Shown here: positions 11,350 to 24,138 of the stretch, in pieces
How positions within the stretch are numbered: position 1 is the stretch's first letter
Layout: each line of letters opens with the position of its first letter
Origin: Saururus chinensis
Lineage: Eukaryota > Streptophyta > Magnoliopsida > Piperales > Saururaceae
NCBI GenBank assembly: GCA_035235625.1
Contig: CP141147.1
Coordinates: 13,443,001 to 13,507,000, forward strand
Reading direction: 5' to 3'
DNA: 64,000 nucleotides
The notes under the pieces: generated by a model
What the model saw: only the letters and a program-made list of their open reading frames with translations
The model's database searches: none
What the model was told of the DNA's origin: nothing
Position numbers and translations under genes: made by a program

Positions 11350-12648
11350 AATACCCCCCAACCAGCATATTACTAGTCTCTAGCAATCTATGCGAAAATA
11401 ATTAAAAAGAAAACAAGAAAACATGCTACTTTCATAGGCCATCACGACTATATTTAGCACATGTAGCAAGCCGTTAAACCCCTAACTTGAGTTAGTAGAT
11501 GAGTTGTGTCTCGTGAGGGTTTGTAGTGAATGTACCTACAAAATTCAAAAACTCATGGGTTGCCTCCCAAGTAGCGCTAAGTTAATCTATCTTTAGCCAG
11601 ACAAAACAAAGAAGAAAAAAAAAATGAGTTAAAATGCTAACAAGTTGTGTTGAGGAAGTAAAGACTAAGATAATAATTATAAAGCAAGACCAAGGAACCC
11701 CTTCATCCCCACTAAGCAAATATCAAACTTTACAAATAACTCTAAAATACCCAAGCACTAGTTTTCATAGATATTAAGAAAAATATTCATGAAAGTTTAA
11801 ACCATTAAATTTCTATGTAGAGGAACTTTTGAAACAATGTGTTAGTGAGTCCAAGTAAAATTTTGACAAGATAATTAGAGGATCAGTCTCCTAAAGTAGT
11901 TTGCTCTTCTACTCACCAAGAGATGTTTAGATAGCCAAAAGAATTAATTCAAAACTCAGCAACCTGTTTGAGATAACAAGCAGTTTGGATGTTCACTTTA
12001 ATACATCATGGGCTTTATCTTTGATATTCAAGCATGCTTGTATTGTTACAACGATGGCTTCGCCCTATCTTACAAAATGAAAAATTATTTGGCAGCTTCA
12101 TTTTTTTTCTTTATATGATGTCTATCACTTTTTTTTTTTAGTTTTTTTTTCATAGGTAGCTCTTTTCGAAGTACTTGGTTTAATTCATTGGTCGCTTTCC
12201 ATAACAATAATAATCACAAAAAAAAATTTCTTCTTTCCCAGCCAACCAAGTAAATAAGGAGGTCAAAGTTCACTGGATTTGGTGTCTCTCGACATTCTGA
12301 GTGAGTATTAGAGCAACACCTCATAATTCGACTTCAACTCTAAAAATTAGTCATGTGAGTGAAATTTTGAAAACCAACATTAGATTCGAAGATCCTCTTC
12401 ATGAAAGTTAATTGTAAAGACTCGTCACAAAAGGAATGTTCTAAAAAAAATATCCAATTGCCATCATTATCTATAGATCAAAGTAAAGAGGAAGCATACC
12501 CAGAAAGGATGAAGGTTATCATAGTCAATACTATTAACACAAATTATCAAACCTCACCCCCCAACCTAAATTAGACATTGTCCTCAATGTTTGATTTTTT
12601 TTTAATGATTTTGTGTATTTTTTTTTGGTAAAAAATATAAAAAGAAAA
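11350..12648 (-). mobile_element. 3' non-coding region of element A
   Basis: No env-like frame is seen. It holds two conserved Athila markers: TTGCCTCCCAAGTAGCGCTA at 11559-11578 and, at 12553-12595, the motif that reads GAGGACAATGTCTAATTTAG then GTTGGGGGGTG on the minus strand, a polypurine tract typical of the end of Athila pol. Confidence 0.6.
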
Positions 12649-13834
12649 TCAACCCTCATAATTTGGATTTTCAAGAGATGTAGACTCAACTTCAGGGACA
12701 AAATGGTCTAAAAATATTTTTAAACATTGTCCATTAACTTTGAAAATATCACCATTATTTGGGTTTTCAATTTCAACAGTTCTATAAGGAAAAATAGTTT
12801 TTACAATGAAAGGACTTGCCCAACATGAACTTAATTTTCCTTGAAAGAGATGAAGCCTAGAGTTGTACAATAAATTTTTTTGAAATGGCTGAAAAGTTTT
12901 TCGTAAAATATTTTTATCATGAAAAGCTTTCATTCCCTCTTTGTAAATTTTTAACTCTCATAAGCATCACGTCGAATTTCTTCTAACTCATTGATTTGCA
13001 ATTTTCTATTTAAGTCAGCCTTGTCAAAGTTAAAATTTAAAGCTTTGATTGCACAATATGCCCTATGTTCCAATTCCACAGGCAATTGACAAGTTTTTCC
13101 AAAAATCAAACAGTAAGGAGACATTCCAATTTGGGTCTAAAAAGTGGTACGGTAAACCCGAAGAGCATAGGTTAGCCGTAAAGACAAATCTTTGCTATTT
13201 GGATTTACCGTTTTCTAGAAAATATATTTAATTTCCCGATTATAAATCTCAACTTGTCCACTTGTTTGTGGGTGATGGGGGGTGGCTACTTTATGGTAAT
13301 CCTATACTTCCTCATCAAAGCCTCAAAAGGCTTATTGCAAAAATGTGACCCCCCGTCACTTATGATGGCTCATGGTGTTCCAAACCTTGAAAATAGTTTT
13401 TCTTTTAAAAAGCGCACAACAACTTTGTGGTCATTGGTTTTGCTTGGAAACACCTCAATCCGCTTGGAAACAAAATCGACAAAAAGTAAAATATAAACAT
13501 AGCTAAAAGAAGGAGGAAAAGGTCCCATGAAATCGATGCCCCAACATTCAAAAATCTCAATAACCAACATGGGGTTAAGAGGCATCATATTTCGATGAGA
13601 GATAGCTCCTAACTTTTGACACTATTCACAAGTTTTGCAAAATTCATTAACATCTTTGAAAAGAGTTGGCGAGTAAAAACCACATTGCAAAATTTTAGCA
13701 GTGGTCTTTTTAGAGGAGAAGTAACCATAGCATGCTTCAGAATGACAAAAAGAGATGGTACTTGCTTGTTCAGAATCAGGCACACATCTCCTTATTATTT
13801 GATCTGGACAATACTTAAAGAGATATAGATCGTC
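12649..13834 (-). mobile_element. Integrase region of element A (fossil)
   Basis: Integrase core pieces are visible around 13370-13588 ([12 protein letters not shown], then FVDFVSKRIEVFPSKTNDHK). The C-terminal domain lies at 12649-12933 (SPFIVKTIFPYRTVEIENPN). The region is broken. Confidence 0.75.
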
Positions 13835-14467
13835 TCAAAAGAAATATTTTACCTCGGTGAAGAATCTCTTTTTATCTCGATGTGACCAATGATGGGGAAC
13901 TTTACCTAACACCAAGTAATTGGCAATGTCGGCATACCATGGAGAATGTGAGATGACAAAAAGTTGCTCATTGTGGAATGTGCATTGGATTGGAATATTT
14001 TTCGAAGAATCAGAAAATTTTAATCTTGAAATATGATCCACCACCACATTCTCTACTCCCTTATTGTCTTTAATTGTGAGATCAAACTCTTTGAGTAGGA
14101 GTATCCATCGGAGCAATATAGGCTTTGTATCTTGTTTACTCAAAAGGTACTTCAAAACTGCATGGTCAGTAAAAATGATAATCTAAGAGCCAATCAAATA
14201 AGATCTAAATTTGTCAAGTGCAAATACTATAGCAAGAAGTTATTTTTCGGTGGTGGAGTAGTTTATTTGGGTACTATTTAAAGTTCTACTTGCATAATGA
14301 ATTATGCAAAGTTTATTATCTTTCCTTTGCCCCAAAACAGCCCCAATGGCATAATCAATTGCATCACACACAATTTCAACAGGAAGGGTCCAATCCAGGG
14401 GCTGCATGATGGGTGGAGACACTAACATGTCCTTAAGCTTTGTAAAAGCATTTTCACTTGCATCCGA
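13835..14467 (-). mobile_element. RNase H region of element A (fossil)
   Basis: Characteristic strings are DWTLPVEIVCDAIDYAIGAV, LCIIHYASRTLN and [20 protein letters not shown]. The region is broken. It follows RT directly in sense direction. Confidence 0.78.
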
Positions 14468-15541
14468 TCACTCAAAAGAATGCTCATTAGATAGAAGATT
14501 ACACAATGGTCTAGATATCACACTAAAATTCTTGATAAATCTTCTATAAAAATCGGCATGCCCTAGAAAGGTTCTAGCATCTTTTATGGACTTTGGACTA
14601 AGCAAATTAGTAATTAATTCAATTTTTGACTTGTCCACTTGAATTCCCTGCATATAAACAATGTGACGAAGTACTATTCCAGTAATAACCATAAAATGAC
14701 ACTTTTCCCAATTTAAAACTAGATTTTTCTCTTTACATCTCTCCAAAACTTTTTCTAAGTTATCAAGACAGTCATCAAAAGAATCACCAAAAACAGAGAA
14801 GTTATCCATAAAAACCTCCAAAAACCGCTTCACCATGTCAGTAGAGATTCTCATCATGCACATTTGGAATGTGGCAGGAGCATTATATAATCCAAATGGC
14901 ATCCTTCGATATGCAAAGGTACCAAATAAACATGTAATGGTCATTTTTTCTTGATCTTTAAGTAAAATCTCAATTTGATTATATCCTGAATAACCATCTA
15001 GAAAACAATTGAATTTATGACTAGCCACCCTCTCTAGGATTTGGTCCATGAACGGTAAGGGGAAATGGTCTTTCCTAGTAACGAAATTCAATTTCCTATA
15101 ATCTATGCACATCTGCCAACCAATGGTGATTCTAGTGAGAATTAACTCATCATTGACATTCTTGACCACCGTTACTCTAGACTTTTTGGGGGCAACATGG
15201 GTGGGACTCACCCATGGACTATCAGAAATGGGGTAAATAATACCCACGTCTAACAATTTTAAGACATTTTCTCTCTCTACCTCTTTCATATTGGGGTTTA
15301 ACCTCCTTTGCATTTGTCTCACAGGTTTTGCATTTTCTTCTATGAAGATCCTATGTGTGCAAATTAGGGGACTAATCCCCTTGATATCAGCAATGGTCCA
15401 CCCAATGACAATCTTGTGATTTCTAAGGACTTTGAGCAACTTGTGCTCTTGCTCATTCTCCAACTTTGAAGAGACAACAATAGGAAATGTCTCTCTCTCA
15501 CCAAGATAAGCATATTTAAGTTTAGCAGGGAGAGGTCTCAA
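14468..15541 (-). mobile_element. Reverse transcriptase region of element A (fossil)
   Basis: This is the longest open stretch of the element. Athila-type RT strings include GWTIADIKGISPLICTHRIF, RRLNPNMKEV, LDGYSGYNQIEI, RRMPFGLYNAPATFQ and EVFMDNFSVFGDSFDDCL. The upstream linker at 15557-15774 joins it to the protease. Confidence 0.85.
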
Positions 15542-15774
15542 GTCTAATTTAGGTGGTTAGACACTTGAGGAGAGAGGAGCGCTATTAGAAGGAGGTAATT
15601 CCTCAAAGCGTGCCTTCCACTTATCGGTATCCAACAATGGAGTTGACTCCAACAAGGCATTTACATCATTAATCATAACATTGTCATCAAAACTAAAATA
15701 AGAGAGACATGCTTCAAGAGAGTCAGAAAATGAAGAAATAGTAGACATGTCATCAATAAGACTTTCTATAAGAT

Positions 15775-16433
15775 TCACTTCATGCACATCATCATTATCA
15801 TCTCTTGATTGCTTGCAAATATTAAAACGTTCAGTTCCAATGTCATATTTTCAAAATAAGGCTTCATAATACCATTTCTACAATTAATAAGAGTATTAGA
15901 AGTAGCAAAAAATGGGCGGCCTAATATGAAAGGAATTTGAGTACAAGCATTCAAAATTGGTTGCGTATCCAAAACAATAAAATCAATAGGAAAGTGAAAC
16001 TTTTCTACTTGTACTAGCACATCCTCAACAATTTCTCTTAGTGTTTTAACTTAGTGGTCTACAACTTGAAGTATAATGCTTGTGGGCTTCAATTCACCAA
16101 GTCCTAATTGTTCATAAACAGAATAAGGTAAGAGATTAACACTTGTCAGAAGATCAAGCAAAGCTTTTTCAATTCTATAAGATCAAGCAAAGCTTTTTCA
16201 ATTCCCAATTATACAAGATATGGTTGGATAACCATAATCTTTATATTTGGGTGGGGTGTTTTGTTGCAAAATTGCACTTACTTATTTTGTCAAAATTGCC
16301 TTCTTTTGTACATTTAGCTTACGCTTTATTGTATAAAGGTATTTCAAAAATTTTGCATAAGATTGAATTTATTTAATGGCATCTAAGAGAGGAATGTTAA
16401 TATTCACTTGTTTGAAAATTTTAAAAATGTCAC
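15775..16433 (-). mobile_element. Protease region of element A (fossil)
   Basis: The block VEKFHFPIDFIVLDTQPILN and IPFILGRPFFATSNTLINCR match the pepsin-like retrotransposon protease of relatives B and F. The upstream (N-terminal) side is cut by the LTR inserted at 16434, and the rest resumes at 24564. Confidence 0.7.
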
Positions 16434-17280
16434 TATCACGCCCCGGCACTGCCCAACCTGAGCCGGACCCGGTCCAGGGGTCGGTCAAACGCACAGGGGC
16501 GACAAGGAGATTGAAAATGATTAGCGGAAGACTTATGCCCTAATCACGGGCGATCTAAAATTTATGGAGTAAACGCACTTTTGAGCAAGAGTAAATAGGT
16601 AGAACTAAAAGAGTTACTTTAACTCTAAATTAAACCACAAATATCCAACCCACATACCAATTAATCCATAGCCCACACTAGGCTCCAAAAACTAAGTCTC
16701 ATACAATCTAAAGATGTAATGTAGCACAAATCCGAAACAAGAACTACTCCACATGGGTTCTAACATTGTAATAAAAATTAAAGAAACATGAAGCATCTAG
16801 AGATCTCCACGTCTACTCCCAAGTCCTCCCCGACCTTTCCTCAACAGAGGATCCTGTCCGTCTGCATGTCACGCCATGTAGCCCCAAAGTAAAAGTACAA
16901 GAAAGAGGGGTGAGTATAATAAACTTAGTAATTGTTTTAATATAACTATAATCATCAGAAACACTATAGCATAGTAATATAACAATTCAGATCAATGCAT
17001 ATTAGTGTCTAAATCGCACAATTCAAACTATTTAGAATATCACCTATACAGTATGAGAAGTGTCTCTACTACATATTCAAATCATGTAATTCAACATCAT
17101 ATAAACCTGCATGAGATGTATTTATAACATATATTTTTGATCATGCATCAACATCATATAAACCTACATGAGATGTATCTCTAACATGCATTTCAAATCA
17201 TGCATCAACATTCTCATTCATCAGACATATATAAGTGCCTCACACACACTAGTCTAACATGCAAGTCCATAGACATAGAG

Positions 17281-17380
17281 AATAAACCTGCTCTTCAAGG
17301 CCGAAGCCATCAAACAACCCTTATCAAATAGACATGCTCCTCAAGGTCAAAGCCTTTGAGCAACTCCTGCTCCTCAAGGC
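17281..17380 (+). repeat. Left remnant of a 33-bp minisatellite
   Basis: Units of the form CTCAAGGTCAAAGCCTTTGA then GCAACTCCTGCTC. The array is interrupted at 17381 by the inserted LTR and continues at 22108. Confidence 0.85.
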
Positions 17381-18629
17381 TGTAACGCCCGAGATTTTCA
17401 TACATTTTCCATAAAATTCACGAAAAATTTTTAATTTTAAATCGGAGTAAAACTAACGAAATCAAAACCCGTATAAACAGTTTATAATTTAAAACATCAT
17501 ACGGTTAAACATCGTATCGCCAAATCAAATCTCCTCAGGCGCTACTCGAAAACAAACGTACGACTAAATCACCATGATCATGGATTTTCAAATACAAATA
17601 ACTCCCAGGCGTCCCTGAGTACAAGTCCCATAAACAGTCTGCTATCGGATCCAAATTAAAAGTCCAGAAGGTATAAACATTTAAATCTCATCTCACCCAA
17701 TACATCAGATCATGGCATCAAAAACTCTCGTTGAGTCAAATATACTTGAGTCAAAGGCGGAACGATCATCTGCAGAAACGAGCATCCATCCCCCGGAGCT
17801 CTCCAACACAACCTGCAAAAGCCTCCTGAACCACGGGGCTAAAAATAGTAGGGTGAGTATTTTTATACTCAATAGGAAAATACCCAGTAGGGGAAATCCC
17901 AAAAATGGTGAACTCGATAAGTTCATAAAAACATGCATCATGCAACACAAACATGAAGCAGTCTGCAAATATAACAATCATATATATGCATATAAAAATG
18001 CATAGTACATCAAATAGAAGCAAACTTACACAAACACCCTCAATCAGGGTCTTACAACGTACTCGTACCATCGTACGCATACTCAACACCTTACTCATAC
18101 TCGTATGACCAAACTTGTACAATCTTACACTTACAGTCCTCGTCCAAATCATATACTTACAATCGTGCTTACAATCATACACTTACTTTCTTACTCAAAC
18201 ACTTACACTTACGTTCTTACTTCAAATCATCATCTTACAATCGTACTCATACACACACAACCTACACATACTTGTACGACCTTAATCGTACAATCATACG
18301 CTTACACATAAACGTATTCTTACGTCTTCCTTAGGAGCTTACACTTACACATACTCTGAATCTTACACGTACAACTTACCCAGAAACTGAAGCATACAAC
18401 ATACTCTCACTATCGAACACATACTACCGACGACTGAAGCTCATTACAATTAACAAGCTCCAATGTCGGGAAAGAAGGGAATGCCACAAGGGCGTCACCT
18501 TAACTTTTGGGGAGCAACTAGACGCCATGGACTTTTCCGAAGGCAAGGCACACCTATGCTCATGGGGCACAGGATCAAACAGGTAAGAGCAGGTCCATGA
18601 TACTGCTTACCTGAGCGCGCAAATGCCCA

Positions 18630-18910
18630 CTCTTTGGGGCCATACATTGCCAACAAGGGCCATACAATGTCAACTAAGGGCAGAAAACATACAGTGCCAC
18701 TCTTGGGCAAGAATCTTATAGTGCCACTCTTGGGCAAAACATACAGAGCCATCTAGGCAGAAACATACAAAGCCCACGAAGGGCGGAAACTTACAGCGCT
18801 CTCAATAGAGCATCAAACGTCTGGGCTTAACAGCACACAGACCAAAACAAAGCATACATCACTCTCAACAGAGCATCAGATGTCCGGTGCTCTATAAAGC
18901 ACACAGACAA
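18630..18910 (-). repeat. Short degenerate repeats in LTR C
   Basis: GTGCCACTCTTGGGCAA occurs twice in tandem (near 18693 and 18720). AGAGCATCA with GTCTGG/GTCCGG and AGCACACAGAC occurs twice (18806 and 18866). The same words occur in reverse orientation at 37220-37370 in LTR D, which ties the two LTRs together. Confidence 0.7.
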
Positions 18911-20779
18911 GATCCCGCAGGATAACAACCATGGCAAGACACAGAAGTGCTCAGCCGACTCATTATTGGCTAGCTCAAACACGGAACTTAATCCGTCGAA
19001 CCCTTAGGTCTCAAACTCACAACACTATCATTAGCTTTCTTATAATTCAAGTTTGAATTAAGTATATTATGCGGTACAATTATGCCACACAAACTCAGTC
19101 CTCGACTAATCAACCCGAAGCTGAGCCTGATCGAAACCATAGTTCGTCAGGGCAGCAGACTTCATTTACCTGTCCAAGTCACACATACCTCACTGTACAC
19201 AATCCTTACGTAATCATACAACCTCTGCCATCCACCTTACAGTCCAAACATCTTACTTACATCGTCAAACTGAGCTCTGCAAAGCAGATCCCCGTTACCC
19301 CCTTACTTACACCTCACTGATTATGCTTATTTTTCACTTTATAATTTGTACATTATGCTTGTACAATTATGCACACTCTTGTCGTCTAACAAACCCCACC
19401 TTAGGCTTCAAGCCTAAGTTCTCTTACTTACAGGAACCAACCCCTGACTTTGTTCCACGCCAAACCGATCCAATCCGCTCCATTCTTCGTCTGTCATACT
19501 TACGTTTGTCATCTTCCATCACACGCTTACCCGTCCCCATCCGACTCCATACCAAAAACCTTACCACTTTTTACTGTCCATCGCCCATCAAACTTACCTT
19601 CTCTGTCTTCCGTTGTACGCTTACACGTCCAAATCCACGTCCAACTTCGTACCAAACCCTTACCACTTCTTACCGTCCATCGTACATACCTCTACCCACA
19701 TGCATATACACATACATAAAGCATACGTGCAACTCATACATAACAATCATACTCACAGCTCATATGCATGCCATACGTATCTAAACATACCATATAATCA
19801 TGCTTATATGCACATCATGTAATTCCTAGCATGCTACTACTCATTCAAGCATGCTATCATGAAATTACGAGTTCAAGCTCCCCTACCTCGTAATCATGAC
19901 ATTTGATGGCGAGCACACGACGGTGGCGGCGTCGGTGGTGGCGGAGTTGGCGGTCAAAACCATTGCCCAGCTGAGAGAGTTGCTGTCCCGAGGGTGTAAG
20001 AAACACCGGAAGCACTCACGGCCAAACAGGGGTGACACTGATCAACGCGGAAAAATTCGTGATCCACGACGGCACACTACGGGCGGCCGTGAGGAAGGTC
20101 GTGCCAATGAGTGGCAAGTGCGACCGAAGGTCTAGGCGTACCCTAAAATTTGACCGGTGGTTGAGCCATACTCAACCGGTTACAAGACATCGAAATCGGT
20201 CGTGGACAGCACCCAACGGTGTCGATTTCGTGTTTAACAGGGCCCACATAAGGGCGGAGGGCGTGGGCGACACTCAAGGATGGAGGAAACTGATGGAGGA
20301 CTCCGATGTCAACTCCAGATGATGGCAGAGCCATTTGACGGTCGGGTGGCGCCAAAGCGGCACCAAATACCCTAACCCGCATGCGTAGCTACTTGCACAC
20401 GCGGCCAAAGGGAGGGGGAGAGTGCTAGACGGTGTCAGCCCAAGACTCGGAAGGGCGGTAGGGCCATGCCCAAGGGCGGAGACCAACAATACGGCCTTTG
20501 CCGTTTCTGTGCTGAGGCAGGCCGACTAGAGGCCAATTGGTGTTCGGTGAGATAGAACAGTGGCGCTCTAAGTGGCGCGGTCAAACACATATCATTGGCA
20601 GAGGGGGAACCTGCCTCATGCCAAAGAAGAGGGGCGGTGCCGTACTAGGACGGCCAACCATCTCCAAACTGAGACCCGCCAAACTACAAGGTCCAAAGGT
20701 GTGGCCCACAGGCGTCACTCGGCCGAGGTGGAGCCAAACGAAGGTCCACTTGGCCAAGTTTGGCATCCGGCTAGTGACG

Positions 20780-21720
20780 GTACTCACAACGGTCAAAACG
20801 GACCTAGACCGAAAACAGGGGCTGACCGGAGGGGAAAATAGGGCCGGGGAGGGAAGGTGGCCGGAACAGGGCGGGCCTAGGTGGAGGCAGCTACACCAGT
20901 GCCGCTGGGCCGAGGCTGGCCAACCATAAGCTCACCAAAGGCTTGCTTCCACCGGCGCGACCACAATTCCCGTCAAACCAAAAACAGGGAAGAGGGACCG
21001 ACCCGGGGAAACCAGCCCAGGCATAGCGGTTCTGGGGGTGGTAGACCTGGCTGGGGGTGATCTTGCGGTCGCTGGACTGCAGCTGGCCGGACGGAGGCCG
21101 AGCAGAGCCGTCTTTGGCCAAAGGCAGCAATTCCCGGCGCCGGCAGTCCCAAACAACCAAAACGAACCAAATCGAAATGGAGGGGTGTTCAGACCGAACA
21201 AAGAAGAGACGGAGGGTGAGGAGGAGGAACCGGTCCGGATGGGGTGGCCCACTGTCTTCGCCGGACCCAGGTGGAGCCGGACGGAGGTCCGGTCGGCCAT
21301 GGCTGGCCGCCGGCAGCCACTGTTTAATCTAAACAGTGCGTCGGTGAAAAACAGGGCAGAGAGGGGGAAGGAGAGTGGGGCGGCGGAGCAGAGGCCAAAT
21401 GGGGCCGGGAGAGGTGTCCCCCCACTGTCGCCGGCCCAAGACAGGCCGGATGGAGGTCCGATCGGTGGTGGATCGCTGCCACCGGTCCCTGTTTCACCAA
21501 AATAGAGCATCGGCGGGTAGACAGGGCAGAGCGGAAATGGGGACGGGACGGCGGAAAGGAGGCCCACTGGGCCGGGAGAGAAGGTCTCTTGCTGTCGCCG
21601 GGGCGGAGCTTCCAGCGTCCGGCCAGCCCTTGCCGGCACACAACGGCGGTTCAATTCAAAATACACAGTGAGAGGACAAACCGGGGAGGAGCTCACGGGG
21701 ACTGCGAATCGGGCTGGGGC
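20780..21720 (-). repeat. Tandem array of ~165-bp GC-rich units in LTR C
   Basis: Similar blocks recur about every 165 bp (near 20810, 20985, 21160, 21320, 21490 and 21650). Each combines GGAGGTCCG-like sequence with an AT pause such as TGTTTAATCTAAACAGTG and then ACAGGGCAGAG. Copies are strongly diverged, and the spacing is by eye. Confidence 0.6.
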
Positions 21721-21850
21721 GGCGTCGGGGAGGCGGCCTGGTCGTCGCCAGGCCGTTGCCAAGCCGAGGATGGCCGGTGACCCGCCGGCGGCGCACCTCC
21801 AGCTCAGCCAGAATGAAGGGAAGGGGGTGTCGTCCAGACGCTTCTGGATC

Positions 21851-21892
21851 GGGCTCGGCCGAGCCCGAGCCCGAGCCTTCTTTTTATATTTC
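21851..21892 (-). promoter_or_regulatory. TATA box and adjoining 16-bp palindrome of LTR C
   Basis: In minus orientation AAATATAAAAAG (21892-21881) is followed within about 15 bp by a perfect palindrome, GGGCTCGGCCGAGCCC (21851-21866). The palindrome would lie at or just after the transcription start. Confidence 0.5.
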
Positions 21893-22107
21893 TTTTTTCC
21901 ACTTATCCCTTCTGCACATCCGATTTTTGTTTCCTTCTCTCTTTTTCGCGCAGGAAGCGCGCGTCGAGGCCTGTGGCCCATGACTGACCCGAGACCCGGC
22001 TCTACGGGTACAAATACCGAGGCCACATACGCCGAAGCGTCACAATTTCTCGCCGAAAATGATCAGAAAAATTGCTGAAAATCGTAATAAAAATCCGGGA
22101 CGTTACA

Positions 22108-22340
22108 AAGGCCAAAGCCGTTGAGCAACTCCTGCTCCTCAAGGCCAAAGCCTTCGAGCAACTCCTGCTCCTCAAGGCCAACGCCTTCAAGAAACTCCTG
22201 CTCCTCAAGGTCAAAGCCTTCGAGCAATTCATGCTCCTCAAGGCCAAAGCATTCGAGGAACTCCTGCTCCTCAAGGTCAAAGCCTTCGAGCAACTCTTAC
22301 TCCTCAAGGTCAACGCCTTCGAGAAACTCCTGCCCATCAA
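22108..22340 (+). repeat. 33-bp minisatellite, about seven units
   Basis: Unit pattern AAGGCCAAAGCCTTCGAGCA then ACTCCTGCTCCTC, seven near-copies in a row. Because 33 is a multiple of three, three frames stay open (plus strand LLLLKVKAFEQ, plus strand SSRPKPSSNSC, minus strand LEEQELLEGFG). This is a by-product of the repeat, not evidence of a gene. Confidence 0.9.
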
Positions 22341-23362
22341 GCTTAATCTCCCATGTAACCCTGCTTGTCAAGACTAAAGTCCCAAGCAACAATACCTGGT
22401 AAGACGATGCACTCTAACAAACCAGCTGGATTCTCAGGGTCTAGATAATCTCAATAAGTAAATCTCAACCGCAAGATAAGTATACAACTCATCCTCATAT
22501 AACTCAATTTGACTCAACTCAACCCAGGGAGTGCAAGTGTTCCACACACAGGAACTTAAATCGAAAACATGTCCTTTCGGACCAATCAAGTTTTGATTAA
22601 GCCAATGACCGATTAATCTAGCACACAATTTTACAACATTGCATCCAATCGATTAAACTTAGCTAATCTTGATAAAGTCTCAATTGGAAATCCGTTTCAT
22701 GATTCATGCAATATGGTACATACGTGGACAAGACATACATGAATCCTAACTCATGATAAGTGTCTTCATCAACCCCCCATGCATCATTTATAATCATAAT
22801 ACTACGCATCATCATAATCATTAACCCCACATGTGTGTGTGTACATGATAGAAACACCTCATTCGATGTATATCAACATGCTTTGTAATTAACTCGCCAT
22901 CACACTACACATGCACATTAACATCTAATCATGGATTCCAGCGGAACTCATAGGTGAAGAACCATTAAAACCATAAATCAAGTCAAAACATAATCGTATG
23001 CGAAACATATGTAAGCACATTCACCTCATACTTGAGTCTAGGCATAACACTAATATTCACCCATCATTTAACCACCTCCTATAATGACATATCAGTCCAT
23101 TAGCATGTTGTAATTCCACTGAAAACATGCTTAAACCATAGAGAATTAATCACTCATGTCTTCAAGATAGCAATTCTAACAAATATATCCAACTACAAGC
23201 CATTTCACATAAACTTTAAATATACACCACAACTTCTAAACATCAATAGTATGCTCTTCTAGTAGCTTACTCTGTCTCAAAACACTCCACATAAACATAA
23301 AAATGATATTTCAGAGTAGAGACATCGAAATAAGCAACATATATAAAATGGTCAATTCTGTA

Positions 23363-23470
23363 GTGTAGCCGTTTGAACGCCTTGTATGGCCGTTCGAACG
23401 GCTAAACAGGGAAAGTCCTAAATCTGAAGTGTTGTCGTTCGAATGCCCTGGTAGGCCTTTCGAATGCCAA
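23363..23470. repeat. Paired GTTCGAAC palindrome cluster in LTR 16434-24563
   Basis: Two tandem copies of a compound dyad. The first is GCCGTTTGAACGCC, then TTGTATGG, then CCGTTCGAACGGC (23369-23402). The second is a decayed version at 23435-23468. The same design occurs at 27673-27777 in another LTR. Confidence 0.75.
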
Positions 23471-24138
23471 CAAAGCAGTTTTTACCTTCTTCATTTCGAA
23501 TTTCAAAATCGAGACTCCATTAAAGTAACTTAAAACCTTCATCTATCAACCCAAACACCATTAAAACTTCATCAAACTTTCTACAATGCTAATCTACACC
23601 ATCTTAAGACAAAACCCTAAGAAATCGGGACAAAAAATTAACATATACTAATCCCACCATTAGAGCACTAAATCAAGTAAACCCATTTCAAATAAACCAT
23701 AAAAATCGAGATTTTACCATAGGAAAACTTAGATTTTCGAAGACCCATTACCTTGTCACTTGATTAGGTTCGGATTTATCCTTCACCCTTCTTAGAAACC
23801 TTCCAAAAATATAGTGTCTAAGTTAAACTTCATTAAAAATCACTTTAACCTTAAAACCCTTAAAGAAATCTTAGATCTAGGGTTTGTTAAGCATAAAAAA
23901 TGAATTTTGAGAAGTAGAGTTTGAAGTAAGGGAGTAAATCAGTGACTTTGATGCTTGAAATTGAATCAAATCAAAGGGGAAATGATGGATTAAGAATGGA
24001 TTAGAAGAAAACCTAAGGTTTAGGTTTGATTAAAGAGAACATACCTTAATCTCAATCTAATTCGGGCCTAATTGAGGAACTAGGCCTTAATCACCTCCTC
24101 CTAGCCTATTCCCAAAATGGAAATGACTCAGCCCTTTC

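Larger units (their letters stand above)
17381..22107 (-). mobile_element. Solo LTR C, 4,727 bp, inserted in the minisatellite
   Basis: Its ends are TGTAACGCCCGAG at 17381 and CGGGACGTTACA at 22107, with a perfect 5-bp target duplication aaggc (17376-17380 and 22108-22112). Sense is minus, judged from a TATA at 21881-21892. No gag or pol is present, so I read it as a solo LTR of an unusually long-LTR family. Related LTR sequence in the opposite orientation occurs at 26009-38456 and in pieces from 44278 to 59795. It contains a GC-rich tandem-repeat leader (about 19900-22000) and a repeat-dense AT-richer half (17900-19800). Confidence 0.75.

Noticed and set aside
17890-19800. Possible CRISPR-like or regular spaced repeat array (CTTACAATCGTAC words)
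   Set aside because: Repeats are degenerate, spacing is irregular and the context is a plant LTR.
20932-22026. 364-codon open frame on the minus strand with proline/alanine/arginine-rich translation
   Set aside because: It runs through the GC-rich tandem array of LTR C. Several other frames on both strands are open there too, composition is simple and no domain is visible. It is a by-product of high GC.
22063-22377. Leucine/lysine repeat protein (LLLLKVKAFEQ units) and its minus-strand counterpart
   Set aside because: Encoded by a 33-bp minisatellite, which stays open in three frames automatically.
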